Source: PMG-095 sp049324695
GTDB taxonomy: Bacteria > Myxococcota_A > Polyangia > Polyangiales > Polyangiaceae
Direction of reading: 5' to 3'
DNA length: 64,000 nt
NCBI GenBank assembly: GCA_049324695.1
Contig: JBMOMJ010000056.1
Span: 186,001 to 250,000 of the forward strand
Shown: piece after piece, positions 61,626 through 64,000 of the stretch
Position numbering within the stretch: the first letter of the stretch is position 1
Layout of the letters: the number at the start of each line of letters is the position of its first letter
Translations under genes and position numbers: made by a program
Notes under the pieces: model-generated
Seen by the model: the letters and a program-made list of their open reading frames with translations, nothing else
Database searches by the model: none
What the model was told of the DNA's origin: nothing

Positions 61626-62038
61626 ACTGTCTCTGATCGCCACACACGCTGCAGCGCATCCAGTAGCATCGGAAGCGAAGCAGGTTTTGCGAGCGTCGCA
61701 TGTGCCAACCGTCTCACTTCGTCCTCTCCGAACGACTCAAGCTGAGACGAGTGAACCAAACACGGCAGCTGAGGATGAGCTCGACGCAACTGCCGTAGCC
61801 ATTCCACGCCGCTCACGCCGGGCATCTGCAAATCGGTGATGACCGCATCGAACGCGGCACGCTCGAGCGCGACGAGAGCCTCCGCACCGGAGTGGGCAAC
61901 CTCGACGTGAAGACGATCCGAAAGGGTTCGAAGCGCGCGCGTCAGGCTGCGCGTGATCAGCGCGTCGTCGTCCACCAGTAGGATCCGCCGTGCAGGGCTG
62001 GCGGCCTGAGGGCCGGAGGCGGGCACTGCTGAATCCAC
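61598..62038 (-). CDS. Stand-alone response-regulator receiver
   Basis: 146 residues, receiver domain only. Acidic pair Asp23-Asp24 (LVDDDALI), phosphoacceptor Asp69 (VITDLQMPG), the Ser/Thr at HSSQ and Lys118 (LAKPAS) are all present. No output domain follows, so it acts through partner proteins or as a phosphate sink. No kinase is adjacent. Overlaps the end of the acyl-CoA dehydrogenase by 28 bp. Confidence 0.92.
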   Translation of the reverse strand: MDSAVPASGPQAASPARRILLVDDDALITRSLTRALRTLSDRLHVEVAHSGAEALVALERAAFDAVITDLQMPGVSGVEWLRQLRRAHPQLPCLVHSSQLESFGEDEVRRLAHATLAKPASLPMLLDALQRVWRSETVQAGGLRSA

Positions 62039-62094
62039 ACTCGCGGCTGGTGCAAGGCTTGGGCCGTGGGCTTGCGCCCGTCGCGGAACCCGGT

Positions 62095-62253
62095 ATGGTC
62101 CGCCTCGACATGGAAGAAGCCGGTCTCGTCACCCTGGCCAAGATTATCGGAACGCTCCTCTTCGGCATGGGCGTGATCCCGATCCTGTTTTCGATGTCGG
62201 GTGGGGATTTGTCGGAACCCGAGGATCGCCTCGACTCCGAGCACAAAGGCTGA
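62095..62253 (+). CDS. Small membrane protein (52 aa), tentative
   Basis: 52 residues from the ATG at 62095 (GGAACC upstream); the ATG at 62110 is an alternative. One transmembrane helix (IIGTLLFGMGVIPILFSM) and an acidic tail. No homolog recognised; size and clean hydrophobic helix favour a genuine small ORF. Divergent from the receiver gene by about 55 bp. Confidence 0.5.
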   Translation: MVRLDMEEAGLVTLAKIIGTLLFGMGVIPILFSMSGGDLSEPEDRLDSEHKG

Positions 62254-62351
62254 GCAGCGCCCGCTTCGCGCTGAGCGCGGCGCCTTTGAAACCGGACTAG
62301 CACGGCGTCGTAGAGGGAGTCGAAGGCGGCTCTTTCGCCGCGAGGGAATCC

Positions 62352-63143
62352 ATGCTGCGACTCGTTCACTGCTTCGCTCTGTGTGCCGTGCTCAGTTCCG
62401 TTCTCGGCTGTCGTGACAAGAAGCCCGAGAACTTGGCGCCTGTGGCATCAGCGTTAGCGCCGGTTGCTCCAGCGTTGGCGCAAGCTGTCGAGATGAGTGT
62501 TGTCGGAGAAACGAGCAAGGTCTCGTTTCTCATGCAAGCGCCAATCGAGAAGATCTCTGGCGAAGCGCCTGGCTCGGTGTCGGGCGAGCTGTTCGTGAGC
62601 CCGGATGATCTCGCTAAATCCACCGGCTTGGTGAAGGTCGATCTCGACAAGCTGACGCTTTACCAAGAAAAGCGCGACGACGAGAACGCCGCGTTTAGTC
62701 AGCGCACGAAGAACGATCTCCAAAACCAGCACGCGCGCACCTGGCTCGAGATTTCGAGCGATACGCCCGACGATGTGCGCAGCGCAAACCGCTTCGCCGA
62801 GTACCGCATCACGCGTTTGGAAGCGCCGTCGGTTCCCAGCGTGCAAGCCCTGGGCGGACCCGAGCGGATTCTCACCGCTACGGCAGTGGGCGACTTCCGC
62901 TTGCACGGGCGCAAAGCCGAGAAGCGCGTGAAAATCGAGCTCGCGTTTCAGTATCAAGGCGACAAGCCGACGGGCGTGCGCGTGCGCACGTTGGAACCGC
63001 TCGCGATTGGCCTCGAGGAGTTCGACGTGCGGCCGCGCGAGGCGTTCGGAAAGCTCGCGCAGAAGACGCTGTCGGCGCTCGGGAGCAAGGTGGCGCAGAG
63101 CGCCCCCGTGCAAATCGAATTCAGCGCGCGCAGCAAGTCCTAA
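62352..63143 (+). CDS. YceI-like lipoprotein
   Basis: 263 residues. Signal peptide ends at the lipobox VLGC (Cys20). The mature part (about 45-260) has the YceI beta-barrel pattern: VGETSKVSFLMQAPIEKISG near the start, GLVKVDLDKLTLYQEKRDD, and the GDFRLHGRKAEKRVKIELAF segment. YceI-fold proteins bind polyisoprenoids or other hydrophobic ligands. Anchored in the envelope. Stop overlaps the converging gene by 4 nt. Confidence 0.82.
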   Translation: MLRLVHCFALCAVLSSVLGCRDKKPENLAPVASALAPVAPALAQAVEMSVVGETSKVSFLMQAPIEKISGEAPGSVSGELFVSPDDLAKSTGLVKVDLDKLTLYQEKRDDENAAFSQRTKNDLQNQHARTWLEISSDTPDDVRSANRFAEYRITRLEAPSVPSVQALGGPERILTATAVGDFRLHGRKAEKRVKIELAFQYQGDKPTGVRVRTLEPLAIGLEEFDVRPREAFGKLAQKTLSALGSKVAQSAPVQIEFSARSKS

Positions 63144-64000
63144 TTTCGGACGGCTTCACGCGGCACGCGCAGTTTCAGTGCCGCACCGCTGCGCGCGAGT
63201 TCGAGCACCGTATCACTGCCTTCGCGGCCCGATAGTCGCGTGCGAGCGTCTGCCAAGGAGCGTGGGCGTTCGCCGTCGATGCTCTTGATGACATCGCCCA
63301 CCGCGAGCCCTGCGCGCTCGGCTTCGCTTCCGGAAGCGACATGCGCAATCGAGATTTCGACGGCGTCGCCGGCTCCGCGCTCGACGAGTGTCACTGCCAG
63401 GCTCGCTGCGCCCAGCGTGTCGGCGTCGGCGCGCTCGCTGAGGCGAATGCTGACGCCACTCGTTGTGCGGCCAGGCCTCACGTTGACTCCGCTCACGCTG
63501 CCGCGACCGATCCCGGGTGCGTGCGCGCTGAGTTTGACGCTGCCCTCGCCGATGCCGCGCAAGGTGAACGCGCCGCGCGAATCCGTGAGAGCTACGCCTT
63601 CTGGTAGGGCGCCGGTTGGCAAAAACGCGGGCGATAGACCCACGGCGACGCGCGCACCCTCCACGGGGCGGCCGCGCTCATCGATGACTTCGCCCGCAAC
63701 TTCGCCGGCTTCGGACAGGTCGATGGTTGGTAGCTCGAAAGGCCGATCCACTCGCGTGGTGCGCTCGATGCTCGCGCTGGCGTGGCCGCTGGCGAAATCG
63801 GGATGCGAAACCGAGATTTCTGCCTGACCCACGGCGACGTTGGTGAAGCGATAGTTTCCGTCCGCGTCGGTCATGCTACTCGTGCGCCGCGCACCGACGC
63901 GCAATGTCACCACTGCGCCCTGCACCGCACGTCGACCGCGTACGGCCGTTACACGACCGCTCACCAAGACGCCGGGATCCAGCGTGAGTTGGATCTGTTT
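63140..64000 (-). CDS. Carboxypeptidase-regulatory-like and PDZ-domain protein (5' end cut by window)
   Basis: The minus-strand reading continues past the right edge, so the N-terminus is missing. Two carboxypeptidase-regulatory-like (CarboxypepD_reg) repeats are visible, VSGRVTAVRGRRAVQGAVVT and GEVIDERGRPVEGARVAV, both with the typical TDxxGxFxLxxI continuation. A C-terminal PDZ domain (last ~90 residues; HVASGSEAERAGLAVGDVI) completes it. Such proteins are usually secreted or surface-anchored adhesion or protease-regulator modules. The 3' end overlaps the YceI gene by 4 nt. Confidence 0.85.
   Translation of the reverse strand, partial: KQIQLTLDPGVLVSGRVTAVRGRRAVQGAVVTLRVGARRTSSMTDADGNYRFTNVAVGQAEISVSHPDFASGHASASIERTTRVDRPFELPTIDLSEAGEVAGEVIDERGRPVEGARVAVGLSPAFLPTGALPEGVALTDSRGAFTLRGIGEGSVKLSAHAPGIGRGSVSGVNVRPGRTTSGVSIRLSERADADTLGAASLAVTLVERGAGDAVEISIAHVASGSEAERAGLAVGDVIKSIDGERPRSLADARTRLSGREGSDTVLELARSGAALKLRVPREAVRN

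Noticed and set aside
1..64000. tRNA, rRNA, CRISPR arrays, insertion sequences, attachment sites
   Set aside because: I looked for conserved tRNA loops, repeated spacers and transposase motifs on both strands and found none; short RNA genes could still be missed by eye.

Overview
The window is a GC-rich, gene-dense bacterial chromosome segment. It most likely comes from a myxobacterium (Myxococcota, probably Polyangia). The pointers are a DUF4388-type protein fused to DnaJ and TPR segments, an AgmX/PglI C-terminal-domain lipoprotein, a eukaryotic-type Ser/Thr kinase with a PEGA-like tail, a CdnL/CarD protein, a 49-residue histone H1-like protein, many lipoproteins and Pro/Ala-rich linkers, and very large TPR proteins. 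I assign phylum by this gene style only. No rRNA, tRNA, CRISPR array, insertion sequence, phage or integration site is visible, so this looks like core chromosome.

Layout. 0-11 kb: a TPR/HExxH protease cut by the left edge, a sigma-54 response regulator, a DUF4388-DnaJ-TPR protein, a Kelch-like secreted protein divergent from a Ser/Thr kinase, trmL, and an outer-membrane-like protein. 11-19.3 kb: a zinc-ribbon membrane protein, rnc, a PPIC chaperone, a solitary beta-class DNA methyltransferase, cdnL with a strong terminator and a candidate promoter, a Ppx/GppA phosphatase coupled to an OmpA-like lipoprotein, and the histone-like gene. 19.5-25 kb: an unknown 537-residue protein in line with an AgmX-like lipoprotein and an HNH nuclease, then a retropepsin-like lipoprotein coupled to coaD. 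25-30 kb (minus strand): purC, thiolase, a 76-residue protein, a FliH/SctL-like protein and a site-2 protease, in one run. 30-38.4 kb: a DHH-like protein with permuted motifs coupled to a HEAT-repeat exported protein, a P460-like cytochrome lipoprotein, an SDR epimerase, and a second HExxH protease. 38.4-43.3 kb: a cysteine-ladder repeat protein, a tail-anchored small protein, then pal-tolQ-tolR-tolA-tolB. 43.3-49 kb: SCP2, PilZ, a TPR-like protein and mfd. 49-57.3 kb: a 2348-residue TPR protein and a Pro/Ala-rich partner. 57-64 kb: aroC with an SDR, a fatty acid desaturase, an acyl-CoA dehydrogenase, a stand-alone receiver, a YceI lipoprotein and a carboxypeptidase-regulatory/PDZ protein cut by the right edge.

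How the genes work together. Envelope biology dominates: the Tol-Pal system, OmpA-like and beta-barrel proteins, a periplasmic PPIase, an AgmX-like protein, proteases and many lipoproteins. Housekeeping genes (rnc, coaD, purC, aroC, mfd, trmL) are interspersed. Neighbouring genes are often packed by 4-nt stop/start overlaps, implying translational coupling. The observations I consider most worth following are the 24-residue cysteine-repeat protein at 38420-38848, the permuted DHH-type protein at 30315-31202, the retropepsin-like lipoprotein lacking a canonical DTG, the FliH/SctL-like gene outside any secretion locus, and a three-arm inverted repeat at 19425-19494.
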